In this document: piece after piece, positions 32,397-43,557 of the stretch
Layout: each line of letters starts with the position of its first letter
Numbering within the stretch: position 1 is the stretch's first letter
Assembly (NCBI GenBank): GCA_905178155.1
Contig: CAJINV010000020.1
Span: 124,001 to 188,000, forward strand
Origin: Amoebophrya sp. A120
Taxonomy: Eukaryota > Sar > Dinophyceae > Syndiniales > Amoebophryaceae
Reading direction: 5' to 3'
Length of the DNA stretch: 64,000 nucleotides
Translations under genes and position numbers: made by a program
Notes under the pieces: model-generated
Told to the model about the DNA's origin: nothing
The model's input: the letters and a program-made list of their open reading frames with translations, nothing else
Databases searched by the model: none

Positions 32397-33339
32397 CTCG
32401 TGTCGTCCGGAAAAACTGCAGCAACAGGAGGAACGAATACCGAATACGAAGACGCTGCCTCAGATCAGAAGAAAATGTACATGATAATGAAGAGGTAAAG
32501 CAAAAAATAAAACTGCGCTCCCGTTCCTTATTCTCAGCCGGAATGGAACGGTCGTATCGAGAAAAAAAAACGAAAAAATTGTGTACTTAAAAACTCATGG
32601 AGAAGTACTTGCAAAAAGGAACATCAAATACATAGAAATAGAACTACTTCACGCCATCACGCGAAAAAAATCGCTCAAAAAATTACCCGCTTCCGCGAGC
32701 ATTCACCCCACCGACCAGACACCCCCAAGAAATCCCTTCCGCTAGCCAAAAAAAAAAAAGAAGCTCCCTCAGCGAAAAAAAGCTCTCAAGTAGAATAGGT
32801 TCAGACTTATCCCGGAATCCCAGTACCCATTGCAGCACCGTCCGGTCTTACTGTGCTACCACAAGTTCTGATTTTTGTCGATGGATAACTTCCGTGTCCG
32901 TTTTTGCAACCTTACCAACACAATGTAGCCGCGGCTATCCCTGCGCCCTGCAGCTGGATTTTATATCAGAAGATAAAGCAACGAAAAGGAAAAAAGAAGC
33001 AGGTAGAGAGAACAAGGTCGGTCAGTTCAATTAATGATCCGCCGACAACGTGCCACATGGAGCACATCTCAGGTACTGCAGCAAAGGCGTCGCAAGAAGA
33101 TCATCCCGCTCTGCAGTGCCTCAGTCCTGCAAGAGGTTTGTCTTTCATCTTTCCACGCGACGACTACGCTACCACGTGATTGTTGTCTACTGTGTCAGTA
33201 TGATCTTTTTTTTTGTCCGAGATTCTATGTTTTTCCCTGCGTCAACAAACGCCAGACAAACACTGTCGATTTCGTTCCATGTGTGCGAAAATACAGCGTC
33301 GCTCCTGGTCGTCTAGTACTGGCTGTCGCACATCACTTT
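32397..33339. other. intergenic, no gene recognised
   Basis: Spacer between the E1 start and the transporter stop, with A-rich runs at 32560-32590 and 32745-32765. No supported coding frame. Confidence 0.5.
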
Positions 33340-36111
33340 TCAGAACCGCTGGTCCTTTCCCTGGGCAAAACAGACGTAGGGCAGCAGTCCGACCCACTGC
33401 ACGGCGGCGGACAGGAGAAAAATGGTGTAAAAGTTGTTGTCCAACAGTGCGACGCTCCAGTTGCCAAACACCCCGCTGGTGGCCGCGATCGCGTTTCCAA
33501 TCGACATCAAGTGCGCGTCGTACTGATTCGGGGACAGGTCCGTGTAGCCGGCAATAAAGCCCGGGAAAGTGAAGGCGCCCAACGCGGTCATTAGACAAAT
33601 CAGCACGCAGCAGTGCAGAGCCGTGAAGGCGACCCCAAACTGGTCTTGCGTTTTGTTCTCGTCGACGTCTGCGTCTGCTTCTGAGTGCGGTACGATTTTT
33701 TTCGTGATCGATTCCGTGCTTTTAGATTGTGAGTTTACTGTAGAACTGGTTGTAGCGGTTCCTCGACTTGCGGGTCCCCAGTGCGGCAGCACTTCTTGCG
33801 TCTCGTCCGTTATTTCCTGTTCTTCTTTCTTCTGAACTTCTTTCTTCAGGAACCAACTTTCGACGTTGTTTTCGCGGCCCCTTGTTTCTACTCCTGCTGT
33901 CTCCCCCAGCCTCCACGATGTTGAAACTGTCGGGGCAGCAGCCGCGCTCGCAGAGGGCGGTATTGAATGAGGATCAAGATGAACATCAGCTGTGCTGCTC
34001 AACAATGAAGGCACACTTTTGATGTTGACACGGTCGGTAATCTCAGCAGCCGTAGTAGTTTCAAGCGGTCGTATTCTCGTCGAAATTCCAGCTACGTTCG
34101 TCGTTACACTGGTCGTCCGTAGTTCAGGCGAAGTCGCGGACAAGAGCGCCAACACGACGAAGCAAACACTGCAGCCGCCGTTCGCGATCGCGGTCCAAAT
34201 GTATCGGAGTGCAAAACTCCCCCTCACCCTCATTTGTACTGCATGAGCAGCAATACAAGCGTCTGCAGGAATGCAGTTTTTCCATGCCAAATCTGCACAG
34301 GATTGCAGTGCTATTTGGGCTGCCAGAACTTGTCATGCAAACAGTGCCAAGAGGCAGAGACCGGACTTGCTATTTTGCATGACAAATGAGGAAGACAGAA
34401 GGGCGGTGTTGTGCACTCTCATAAAATTCGGCGCACCGCCGTGCAGGTAAGCAGGCGGGAGCTGACGCAGTAGTCCGCGAGAAAGCCGATCGGCCCGGTG
34501 CAGAGGATGAGCGCGATGTACGGTGCCACGCTGAGGAACCCCAGTTGTGCGTAGGGCACGTGAAACCGCTCCTCGTAGAACGAGGGCATCACGCTGATGA
34601 CGAGGTACCAGCCCCAGTTGTAGCAGGTGTGCGCGTATCAAATGCAAAAATGTCTGGGTCTGGGAGGATGGAACTTGTGATGCGCCCTGTGGGTTACACA
34701 AAAATCTGCGTTGCGTGATCACCAAAAGATCTCTTTTTTTGACCAACACGAGCGGGAGTTTCTCATGCAGGATAAGCAGGATAGAGACGTCGCAGAATCT
34801 GTCATGCTAGGCCCTGCATTCCAGACCTCATGGGGCATGGAAAATATGCATGACAAGTCTGCATTCTTCCAGACCCAGACACTTTTGCATTTGGTAGCGC
34901 GAACCAGTTCACGATGAAGGGAACATTTGTCAGAATTTTTTTCCACGGAACCGGAGGCTGGCGAAGATTCGTACCAGTCGCTGTCGTCGTGGTGGTAATG
35001 ATCATATCACCTGCATCTCCGAGAAATCCGCCCTCACTTCCAAAGTTCCCCCTCACCGCTGGGGTCGTCGTGCTGTCTCGCGTGCTTCCCGAGTCCACCG
35101 AACTTGTGGCGTCCGCGTCAATAAGTGCGGTCGCGGCCTTGGGGACCAATTCCCTCCCTGTCGTGCCCGACGTCGTAGTTTGTTCCGAGAAGTTCTGCTG
35201 CAGTACCCACTGTTTCTCCGCCTCGGACATGTTGCGTGCGAGCCAGCCGGCGCGCGACCGCACCGTGTCACTGGCGAAAAACGTGAAAAACCGCAGCCAC
35301 ACGAGCCCCAGCACCGCGGAGAAGTAGAAGATGGACTGCCAGCCGAGCGCGGTCGCCAGCAGGGGACAGACCAGCATGGCGAGGATGTTCCCGATCGGCT
35401 CGCCCGCGAAGCTCCAGGCCCACGCGCGAGACCGTTCCTGCTGCGGCACCCAGCTGGAGATCAGCGCCGTCTGCGCGGGGAAATTCATGCCCTCGCAGAT
35501 GCCGATGAAAACCCGCGCTAGGAAAACGCCGAGGGGGAAATGCGTTTCGTCCCCGCGTTGTCCGTCCAGGTGGTACAGGGGGATGATCAGCATGGACACC
35601 AGAGACCAGAGGAACACCGCCCAGCACAGCAGCCGTTTCGGGCCGTACCGGGCGGCCAGCGAGCCCGCGAACATCTGCAGCGCCGGGTAGCCGAAGAAAA
35701 ACCCGGCCAGCACCGCGGACGCGGCCGTGGACCCGGGGGTGTACATAAAAACCTATCGAATGCAAAAATGTCTGGGTCTGGAAGAATGCATGTTTGTCAT
35801 GCTTGTCTGGCATGACTCTGAAATCTGTCATGCACGTTACCCAAGAGCTCAACTTTTCTGTGATGCAGGAACGCAGTTTGTCATGCAGAATAGGCAACAC
35901 CTAGAAGTCCAGAAACTTGTCATGCTGAGCCAGCATTCGTGGCCTCATCATGAGACGCCACCCAGCATCACAAGTTTCCAGACCCAGACATTTTTACATT
36001 TGATAAAACCACAGCCATGCTCATATTCGCCCGCGCCAGGTACAGACAGGTGTTGCAGAACGTGAGCAGGCCGATGAAGCCCACGCGGTACCGGGTCGGG
36101 GCCGCGGACAT
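33340..36111 (-). CDS. major facilitator superfamily transporter, SLC17/anion:cation symporter type
   Basis: Predicted 673 residues from exons 36111..36006, 35748..34897, 34630..34424 and 34196..33340 (2,022 nt, divisible by 3), split only by introners. The first helix ends RANMSMAVV, like the R-N-S-A signature after TM1 in SLC17 and related symporters. Next come GYPALQMFAGSLAARYGPKR (the inter-helix 2-3 MFS motif) and GICEGMNFPAQTALISSWVP followed by QQERSRAWAWSF, the TM4-5 signature of this family. A hydrophilic Ser/Thr/Asp loop at about 250-320 follows the sixth helix. A second long loop (about 430-530) lies between helices of the C-terminal half. The last helices include ALGAFTFPGFIAGYTDLSPN and GNAIAATSGVFGN. 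Likely an organic-anion or phosphate transporter; membrane and substrate cannot be told from sequence. Confidence 0.85.
34202..34423. mobile_element. TIR introner, family 9 (in transporter gene)
   Basis: 222 bp, flanks AAATG/AAATT, ends TATCGGAGTGCAAAACTCC and GTGCACTCTCATA. Related to 61469-61700. Removal reads VRRIWTAIANGG. Confidence 0.8.
34636..34896. mobile_element. TIR introner, family 1 (in transporter gene)
   Basis: 261 bp, GCGCG on both sides. The right end is GGTA instead of GATA. Confidence 0.9.
35754..36005. mobile_element. TIR introner, family 1 (in transporter gene)
   Basis: 252 bp, AAACC on both sides. One of only two elements whose flank allows a GT-AG cut without changing the frame. 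Confidence 0.92.
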
Positions 36112-36585
36112 GGTCGTTCTTTCTTGGGATGAAGAGAAATGGGATCGGTTGTTAGTATTGTACCACTCTACGTCTAGTCGTATTTATCGAAGAAGATATC
36201 TATGTACTTACTTACCCTTAGTTTTCTGCCGTCGTGGTTACCGTATGCTTTCCAAAGCAGCCAGGAGAGCAAAACTCGCTAAGCTGCGCGCTTCATCTCG
36301 CATCAACTCGGTAGCAGCATTGAAGCACCTCATCCTTGTCTCACAATAGACACATCGACATCTGGTCTTTTTAGTCAACGAGAAAAAAATATCAGCAACT
36401 ACCAGCAGCTCTTATACGTCGCCAATAAAAACGACAAATCCGCGAACGCTACGCCGATGTGTGAAAGACCGGCACAGTCGCTGAGAGATCAAGTGCGTTT
36501 TCCGCAACATATCATTGCCATTCACTTCTTGCTCCACTTATCAACATGTGCGCTCACTTTTTTGTACATAGTTTCTGTAGTTGAG
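36112..36585. other. intergenic, no gene recognised
   Basis: Spacer between the transporter start and the UROD stop. Nothing supported. Confidence 0.5.
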
Positions 36586-38439
36586 TCAGCTTTTTACAGC
36601 TGCGATAAACTCAGCTAGGCCGTCGGGCGTGAAATCTGGCTGCATCCCATGTCCCAAGTTTGCAATCAGACGTGCGTCGCCGAATTCCGCTCGCATCTTG
36701 CGCACCTCTGCGGCGATGGTTCCGGTGCCCACAGCATAGAGCACCGCCGGATCCAGGTTGCCCTGCAGCGTCTTGGACGGACAGGCTTTGCGCGCGTAGC
36801 TGGGCGTCTGCTTCCAACTGACGCCGACCACGTCGTACAGACTGTCTTCCCAGTAGTGCAGGGGTGCGTCCTTCGCGAAGATGGTCAGCAGAGCTGGGAA
36901 GGGCAGTTCGTTTTCAACTTTTGGAAAAACTAGAGCTCATCGGGGTGAGTACTATTTGGAACACCTACGAGAAAGCTCTAACTCTACTCGTGAGCATATG
37001 CCTTGGAGTTGAATCATACAGCGCACAAAGATCCTCGAGTCTATTGCAATCCCAATCTACTTCCTTAGGAACAACCAGAATCTCTTCGACGTTCCATAGT
37101 AAGTACTTACCTTCGGGTCGTGCCGCTTTGACCGACTTCGCGATGCGCTTCAGCTCGGGAACCATCAGTTCGTCAAATAGCTTCGGTGGACACTCCCCGG
37201 CATTGGTGTCAAAGACCTGCAGCAGGCTGGCACCAGCGTCAAACTGGGCGATGAGGTAGTCAATGATCACGTCCGTGATTGCTGTTTTTTCGTTTTCTAG
37301 GTAAGTACTCATTCTTCAAGGGAATGACTTTTAGTGGTTGCGCATACTGGTACAAAATTGTGAAAACTCCCAAGTCAACAAGGAGTCAACTGGCAACTTT
37401 ATTTGTTTTGAAGTCCTTCCCCTACAGCAGCAAATCGAAGAAATCCAAATGCAAAACTCCTCCCAAGAACCTGTCATGACTTTCACCGCTGCCTCTCGGT
37501 GGAGGTATAGCCACTTCCGTGCGAGACTCCATGTCTTCGAGCCACCGCCCTCTATCATGTATGCGAGCAGAGTCCAGGGCGCACCACTGAAACCGATTAC
37601 CGGTACCTGTGGTGAGTTTCATGATCAAGGCCAGTCTTCTCGTGTTCACCTGGCATATTACTGCATCAATCCCGATAAAAAAAAAGCAGTCTGTCAGACG
37701 AGAAACAGCGCACAACTATTTTGCTTTTGAGTCGGACAAAGCCGTGCATTTCTTGCTGCGCTGAACCAGAGTTGGCAACACGAGGACCTCCTTGCTGCAT
37801 AAAAAGTTTTCTCCGGCGAAGTAGAAAAGAGCCGTTCTACAGATCTATTCAAACCTTGTCCCCGACACGCAAGTGTGTCCAGTGTATGGCGTCAAAAACG
37901 TAGCCTAATTTCTCCTCCACGTCGGGTCGCAGCGTCAGGTACTCGGCTATTTTCTCCGGCGACTCGAGGGGTTGGTGAAAGGTGGGGCCCTTGCCGGGGA
38001 CCATTTCGCAGGGCATGCCCATGGCGACGGGGATCACCAGAATGTCGCTGAAAATGATCACCGCGTCCAAGTCCGGGGCGAACCGGTCCAGCGGCTGCAC
38101 GGTCACCTCCGCCGCGAGCTTCGGCGTTTTGCACACCTCGAAAAATGAACTGAGGGACCGCACCTGCTTGAACTCCGGTAGGTAGCGGCCCGCCTGGCGC
38201 ATCGCCCAAACCGGAATTTTGCCGCTCGAAGACGATTTCCCGCCCGCAACGTCGAGCAAGCTGCGGTTCGCGGGGGTTGGACGGTGTTTGAAATTTCTCC
38301 GTATTTCGGTGAGATTCGACGGGGGGGCGGGCATTTCCGAATCCGTGCGTGCCCTTTTCGCGGGCGGATGCCCGGGTTCCGCCGCGATGGTGGAGGCGGG
38401 CTGGTCTGAGCCCGCTGCTGGGGCCGTTACTGCGGTCAT
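36586..38439 (-). CDS. UROD: uroporphyrinogen decarboxylase
   Basis: Decarboxylates the four acetate side chains of uroporphyrinogen III to give coproporphyrinogen III in heme synthesis. Exons 38439..37855, 37606..37471, 37296..37111 and 36917..36586 (1,239 nt, 412 residues). All three introns are GT-AG (GTTTGA, GTTCTT and GTAAGT at the 5' ends; CACAG, CCTAG and CAAAAG at the 3' ends). Conserved blocks: [15 protein letters not shown] (residues 76-90, with the substrate-binding Arg residues), [14 protein letters not shown] (catalytic-site Asp at about 132), [31 protein letters not shown] and NLGHGM near the C terminus. A ~70-residue N-terminal extension rich in Ala/Pro/Ser precedes the enzyme. 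It lacks a hydrophobic signal-peptide segment, so it is not an obvious complex-plastid leader. No introners here. Confidence 0.95.
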
Positions 38440-39047
38440 GATGCCGGCGTACGGCAGTCGTTTCGTTCAGTGGAAAATTACTCAAATCCAAATGTAAAAA
38501 CTCCACCGCGGCATTAAGAAACAAAAAAACATTTACAGATACAGCCGCAAGCTTTTGAGAAGATAAGAAGCAGCTTTGAAAAAAGATCGGACAAGGCTCG
38601 TGATGTTTCTCCAGGGCGTGCACTGATCTAATGCCTTTCCCCAGCGCCTGCAGCTGTGACAAAAGGTCGAGCAAGACTCCCGGTCGCGAGGATCCTTTCA
38701 CTTCACGTTCACCACCGTCAATACCGCAATCCATTTCCAGAAAACAACAAAAAAGAAAACACAAACCAACGCGCAAATGTCAAATCCATGAAAGCGGTGA
38801 CGAACCATACTAGAACATGCACGTTGGTTGACGAGTACTACAATACATGCCAGTTTTACTGATCACGGAAAGCGTCCCGGCATGTCGTCTCTTCATGTAT
38901 TCATTCGCGCTTCACTTTGTACAGCGCGTAATCACTTCGCATATAACACTTTTACGGCTCCCTTCGAAGTTTTATCACTGTCGCTGCCGAATTCTAAGCA
39001 GCATCGAAACAGTCAGAGACAAGAATGAAAAATGCAAAATTTCGGCT
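38440..39047. other. intergenic, no gene recognised
   Basis: Spacer between the UROD start and the gene G stop. Nothing supported. Confidence 0.5.
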
Positions 39048-41471
39048 TCACGTATTCATTTCAACGTCACGAGTCCCAAGAAAGGCACAGCTGTTGATCC
39101 CAAGATGCGTCGTAGATGAAAAGCCGCTACCTGGTCGTTGGAACTTCTGGCTGGCAATGAAGTTCGGCGGTTGAAGTTTATTTTGCACAGTTTTACAGTT
39201 ACTGGTCACGGCTGCCTGTAGTTCTTGGCGAGAAGCGGACTGCTCTACTTGCAGGCTCGTACAATTCCTACCGGTAGTCACGTCCTGTGGCTGCAAGGTC
39301 GGAGGCCCCCCAAGTTCGGCACGCGACGCCGCGTTTTTACCACGGAGTTGTAGAGGCATGAAGACGCTCGTACTTCTTGTGGTCTGTATGTTGCAGCTAC
39401 CGGTGCTCAGAGACAAGACAGCAGATGTTGGTCCTGCAAGGGAGCAATTGCTCGCGGTTTTACCAGCACTCCCACCGGTACCGCCCACAACCCCAACCTG
39501 CGCGGTTAACACGACCCCCTTCCGCGACGTCGGGGGTGGGGAGCAGTGGGCGGGCACCTTGGCGCTGTGAAAGCCGGTTTGACACGGAGACGTCGGCCGC
39601 GTCGTGTTTGCAGAGGAGGAGGACGACGGTTTTGTGGCCAAAACAAAACTCCCATTTGCGCTGTTTGGCGAGCTTCTACTGTTTGATGTAGATGTTGCGA
39701 GAATCTTATTGGCTTTTGGTTTTGAAATATTAAAGTAGGGCAGTGCCTGCTGGAACAGACCTTGTTGCTGATCATGCCCCGCTCCGGCAACGTGCTGCCG
39801 CACGCGTAGCGCTGGTGATGGGAAGGGAACAGGCTGAGCAGTTCTACTTCCTCCCAGCTGCGGCATGGAGGCGGTGAGGTCTACTTGTTGCGTGGGACTA
39901 CTGCTGAAAAGCATCAAACCGGGCGATGGGCTCTGCTCGCAGCGGAATCTCGGAGCTGCAAGTAGAGAGACTTCTTCCACGGCACGGGCGCAATCTTGCT
40001 CCACTTGTCCTACAGGTCTTGCAGCAGGCACTGCGGTGGATACAACGCGCTCAGCAGCCGCCTCTCCAACATGTTCAGGACCGGCTAGCAGCTGCTGCTC
40101 TTCATGATCTACTCCTGCTTGTCGTTCACGTTCAGATATATTAAACGTTTGCTCTCGCTCGCCTCCATTTCGCTGCAGATCCGCAGCCTCTACTCGTGGA
40201 GATAATTGTTGCGACCGGGGAGCTACAAGGGCACTTGTAACGACCCCGCTTGTACTATTGCCACCGGAGGTGCCCGTCCCCTGTTTCTTGCCGTTCGACA
40301 TCAAAATTGCACAACGGGTGGAGGAAGATGATTTACCAGAGCCGGCCGCCGCGCTTTTGGCCCACTTCAGGGCAGACAGGATCTGTTGGCTGGTTTTGAT
40401 GTTGTGCTCGTGGCGGCGGTACTGCTGTCCCAGAGCCGGACTTCTCGTTCGGCGGGGCGACACTCTGCTGCAGCTCCGGTCGAGGACACTGACGCTATTA
40501 CCTAAGCTGCGGATCGAAGAGGTGGCACAGTCGGGGTCAGAGGTACCTGCGAAGTAGAGGAGGGAATTACTAGTTGGAGATACATAGTACTGACGCGACA
40601 ATAATGTTGAAAGAATCCACAAAAATGATGCCAGTCGAAACGGAGTCACGACACTTTGACAGGATTTCTATATTTGAATGATATGCAACCCACATCAGGA
40701 ACAAAAGCTCCAACAAAAGTACGGTCCTGCTGCAGGCGCATGGACGCTTGACTCTGTGCCGCCGGCGTACTGCTGGCGTGCGTATCGATCCTGTTCAGTG
40801 CGCTGCCGACTGAGGAAGCCCGCCGCTGCTGCAGGGGCTGGTACTGCTGGTTAGGGTGGTCGTGGGCTGCAAGATGAAAACACGACGACGACGATGACGA
40901 CGACGACGCACCAGGCTGGTAAAATAAAGGGTTGCGTGACGATTGGGATAATGCTGATGTCCCGCGCTGTTGTGCAACCGCGGGGCAGCTTTCCTGCGGC
41001 GTCCGCGCAGACACCAGGATCCGGGACTCTTCGCAGTACTGGATCCGGTACTCGAGTCGAGGATGAAAAAACTGTGGTAGTCTAGGTGTCTTGGGGTAAA
41101 AGCATGACAAATTTGCTCCGCATGACAGAGAAATCCTGTCATGCACAGCTAGTAAGTACGTGAAAAGGTGTATGAAAACAGGACACTAGGGCTGGCCAGC
41201 GTGACAAGTGCTGTAACTGTGTTGCATATACTTACAGTTTACAGACTTACACCTACACAGTTCAATTTCTCTTGCATAACTCGTCGAGTCGCTTGGCCGC
41301 CTCCGCCTCTTTCTGCTGGGACAAAGCCACATGCTCTTCCAACTGCGTCATGCGGGTTTCCTGGTCCTTGGACACGCGCCCCAGCTCGGCACACAGACTC
41401 TCCTTCTCCTCCAGAATGGTCGAACTGTTTTGATCATTGTATAACTGGCTCACTACTTGGGAGAATGCCAT
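39048..41471 (-). CDS. coiled-coil N terminus with long low-complexity tail, unknown function (gene G)
   Basis: Predicted 683 residues from exons 41471..41279, 41049..40690 and 40546..39048 (2,052 nt, divisible by 3). The first intron is a family-6 introner. The second is GT-AG (GTTGCAT to TTCGCAG). Residues 1-75 form a heptad-rich coiled coil (LEEKESLCAELGRVSKDQE, then MTQLEEHVALSQQKEAEAAK). The remainder is Ser/Gln/Ala/Thr-rich without a recognised domain. There is a weakly hydrophilic stretch of alternating Glu/Gln (EREQTFNISERERQ) near the middle. The coiled coil resembles a continuation of the end of gene H, 130 bp upstream, so G and H might be one gene, but I found no frame-preserving splice between them. 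Confidence 0.55.
41055..41278. mobile_element. TIR introner, family 6 (in gene G)
   Basis: 224 bp, ACTCG on both sides. On the minus strand it starts TATGCAAGAG, the family-6 end. The other terminus (GAGGATGAAAAAACTGTGG) has lost the usual final ATA. Removal reads RLDEYRIQYCEES. Confidence 0.75.
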
Positions 41472-41603
41472 TGCGTAAGTGTGAGGAAAAATCCTTTCGT
41501 GGATGATGAATGGTCTATCATCTTCTTACAAAAAGAAAAAACAAAGACAAAAGGAAGGTGATAAAGCACTGCTCGCGAAAAAAATAATATCACGCAAACT
41601 CCT

Positions 41604-43557
41604 TTATTCTGTATGGTACAAGTTCTGCTTTTCCTTCAGCATGCGGCCCAGTTGCCTCCGCAGCCGCACTACCTCCTCGCTGCGGTACGAAAGTTCAGCC
41701 TCCAGTTCCGGCACGCGACGTTCCAATTTCTGCAACAGGTCCCATTTCTGCCGCTGCTGCTCCCGGCAACTCGCGCCAGGGGACACGCGCTGGTGGGTCA
41801 CGGCGCCTCCACCTGCAGGAGTCGTTTTACGCAAGAACATTTTGGAGGACGCCGGCGAGACATTGTTGTAGCGCAGATTTTGATCTTCAAGATTGAGCGA
41901 CGAACCTGCAATTTCGCAAGTAGGATCGGTAGGCAGATTGGTAAAGACAAAATCATTAGATGGCAGCTGCCCTGCGATGACTGCAGTACGCGATCCGCCT
42001 CCGTCATTTTCCTCAACACGGCGAGCCCCAGTAGTACTAAACGGGGACAGCGGTCGCCTGCCCGCGCCGGCGAAGGGGCTCAGCGCTCGGTTTTTGCGAT
42101 GGAAGCTGTGCGGGGGCGTGCTCGCGGTTCGCACAAGGGGCTTCTGCGTCAACACATGCTGACTGTCTTGTTTCGCCGCCTGCGCCAGGCGGGGAGAGCA
42201 GAAGACTCCGTGCTGCCTAGGCGAGGTGCCGGAGTTCTTTTTGCTCCGCTGCGGCGGCCCTCGCGAACAAAGGTGCAACAACTTGTTGGCGACAACATTA
42301 TTCGCCTGCGCAGCGTGCTGTTTTGCTTCGTGAGGGTCCTGATTTCCACCTGCTGCGCGATCTTCTAGACGAGCAACAACATCTACGTTGCCCGACCCCG
42401 CGCCACGACCCGCTGGCCCCACGGTTAATATGACGCTCTCCTCCTCTGGGAGTTCGGTCTGCACGGAGGCATCGTCACATTGGAGGGCGACTTTTTGTTG
42501 ATCCACTTCCTGTTGTTGACTTTGCGCTGCACCAACCGAAACCGAGCCTGACCCTGTTGACTCGTGGTCCTCGGGGCTGCAATTTGGTACCTTCAACGCC
42601 CCACATGTATGATCACTCGCATCGCAGGTACTCGCCGTTCCTTCTTTCAGCGGTGTACTTGACGCGAGTGGTAGTACAACCGGAGGACCAGCGTCGACAA
42701 CTTCTTTCGCGACAGAACTACGCCCAGCACCGACAGGAGGGGCAGTCTGAAAAGAGTGCGCCTCCTGTGGGGATAGGTTCGCATTCGCTCCATCGAATGT
42801 TCTTACCGCTGTGCCCCACGACCTGGAAGCTCTTTTTGAAACGCCTTTGCCAGAACCACCGGCGCTCGAAGCGGTAGGACCTCCTCCACCTGCAGAGTGG
42901 TCGTAAAAATTGTTCCAGGTCAGAGACGCTCCCGTTGTTCCCTCGATGTTACTCGGTGATGTTGTATCCCGACGGAACAGCAGGGTAGGCGTTCGCAAAT
43001 TATACCCGGCGGAGGGAGGACTCAGCGCACTTGTCGGCCGGTTGCTCTGTAGGTCGTCGACATTGGAGGACCTGCAACGACGATTTAATACGGTTTTCCA
43101 ATTCTTGATGTTTGGTGCCTCCTTCGATGTCAATCTCAATACTTGCGTTCCACATTCTCCTCATATCATTGACCTTCTTTCCAGATGAAAACTGCGAAAA
43201 CACTGCAGACTTTTCCTTTTCCTTTGCTCACATTAATCGGTTTCTCTCTAAACGTGTGGTTGACCTTGAGCCGCAGGCTGACGACGCAATCATATTCATT
43301 TACCTGTGTCGACCTGCGTGGAAATCCAAAAAAACGTTCCCGGGAGCAGCTGCAGCACCAACAGCGGCAGAAGAGGAACTAGCAGAAACAGGATTCGCCT
43401 CCTTACTCCGGAACAATTCCAGCGGCGGCTCCGAAATTCCACAAGAGGACCTCGGACCGGCAACGGCCAACGTATCGCGCCACGCTCGCAAGACAAATTT
43501 CGCACGCCAATAACTTGCATCTGCCTGCTCTCGGGCAAGCAACACCGGAATGGTCAT
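41604..43557 (-). CDS. low-complexity protein with C-terminal coiled coil, unknown function (gene H)
   Basis: Predicted 573 residues from exons 43557..43304 and 43071..41604 (1,722 nt, divisible by 3) with one GT-AG intron (GTAAATG to TTGCAG). The N terminus (REQADASYWRAKFVLRAWRD) is a basic amphipathic helix resembling an IQ-like or spindle/centrosome-protein segment. The middle is Ser/Gly/Pro-rich. The last ~45 residues (WDLLQKLERRVPELEAELSY, then RSEEVVRLRRQLGRMLKEKQ) are a clear coiled coil. This layout is common in cytoskeletal or basal-body proteins, but no specific family is recognised. Confidence 0.55.
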
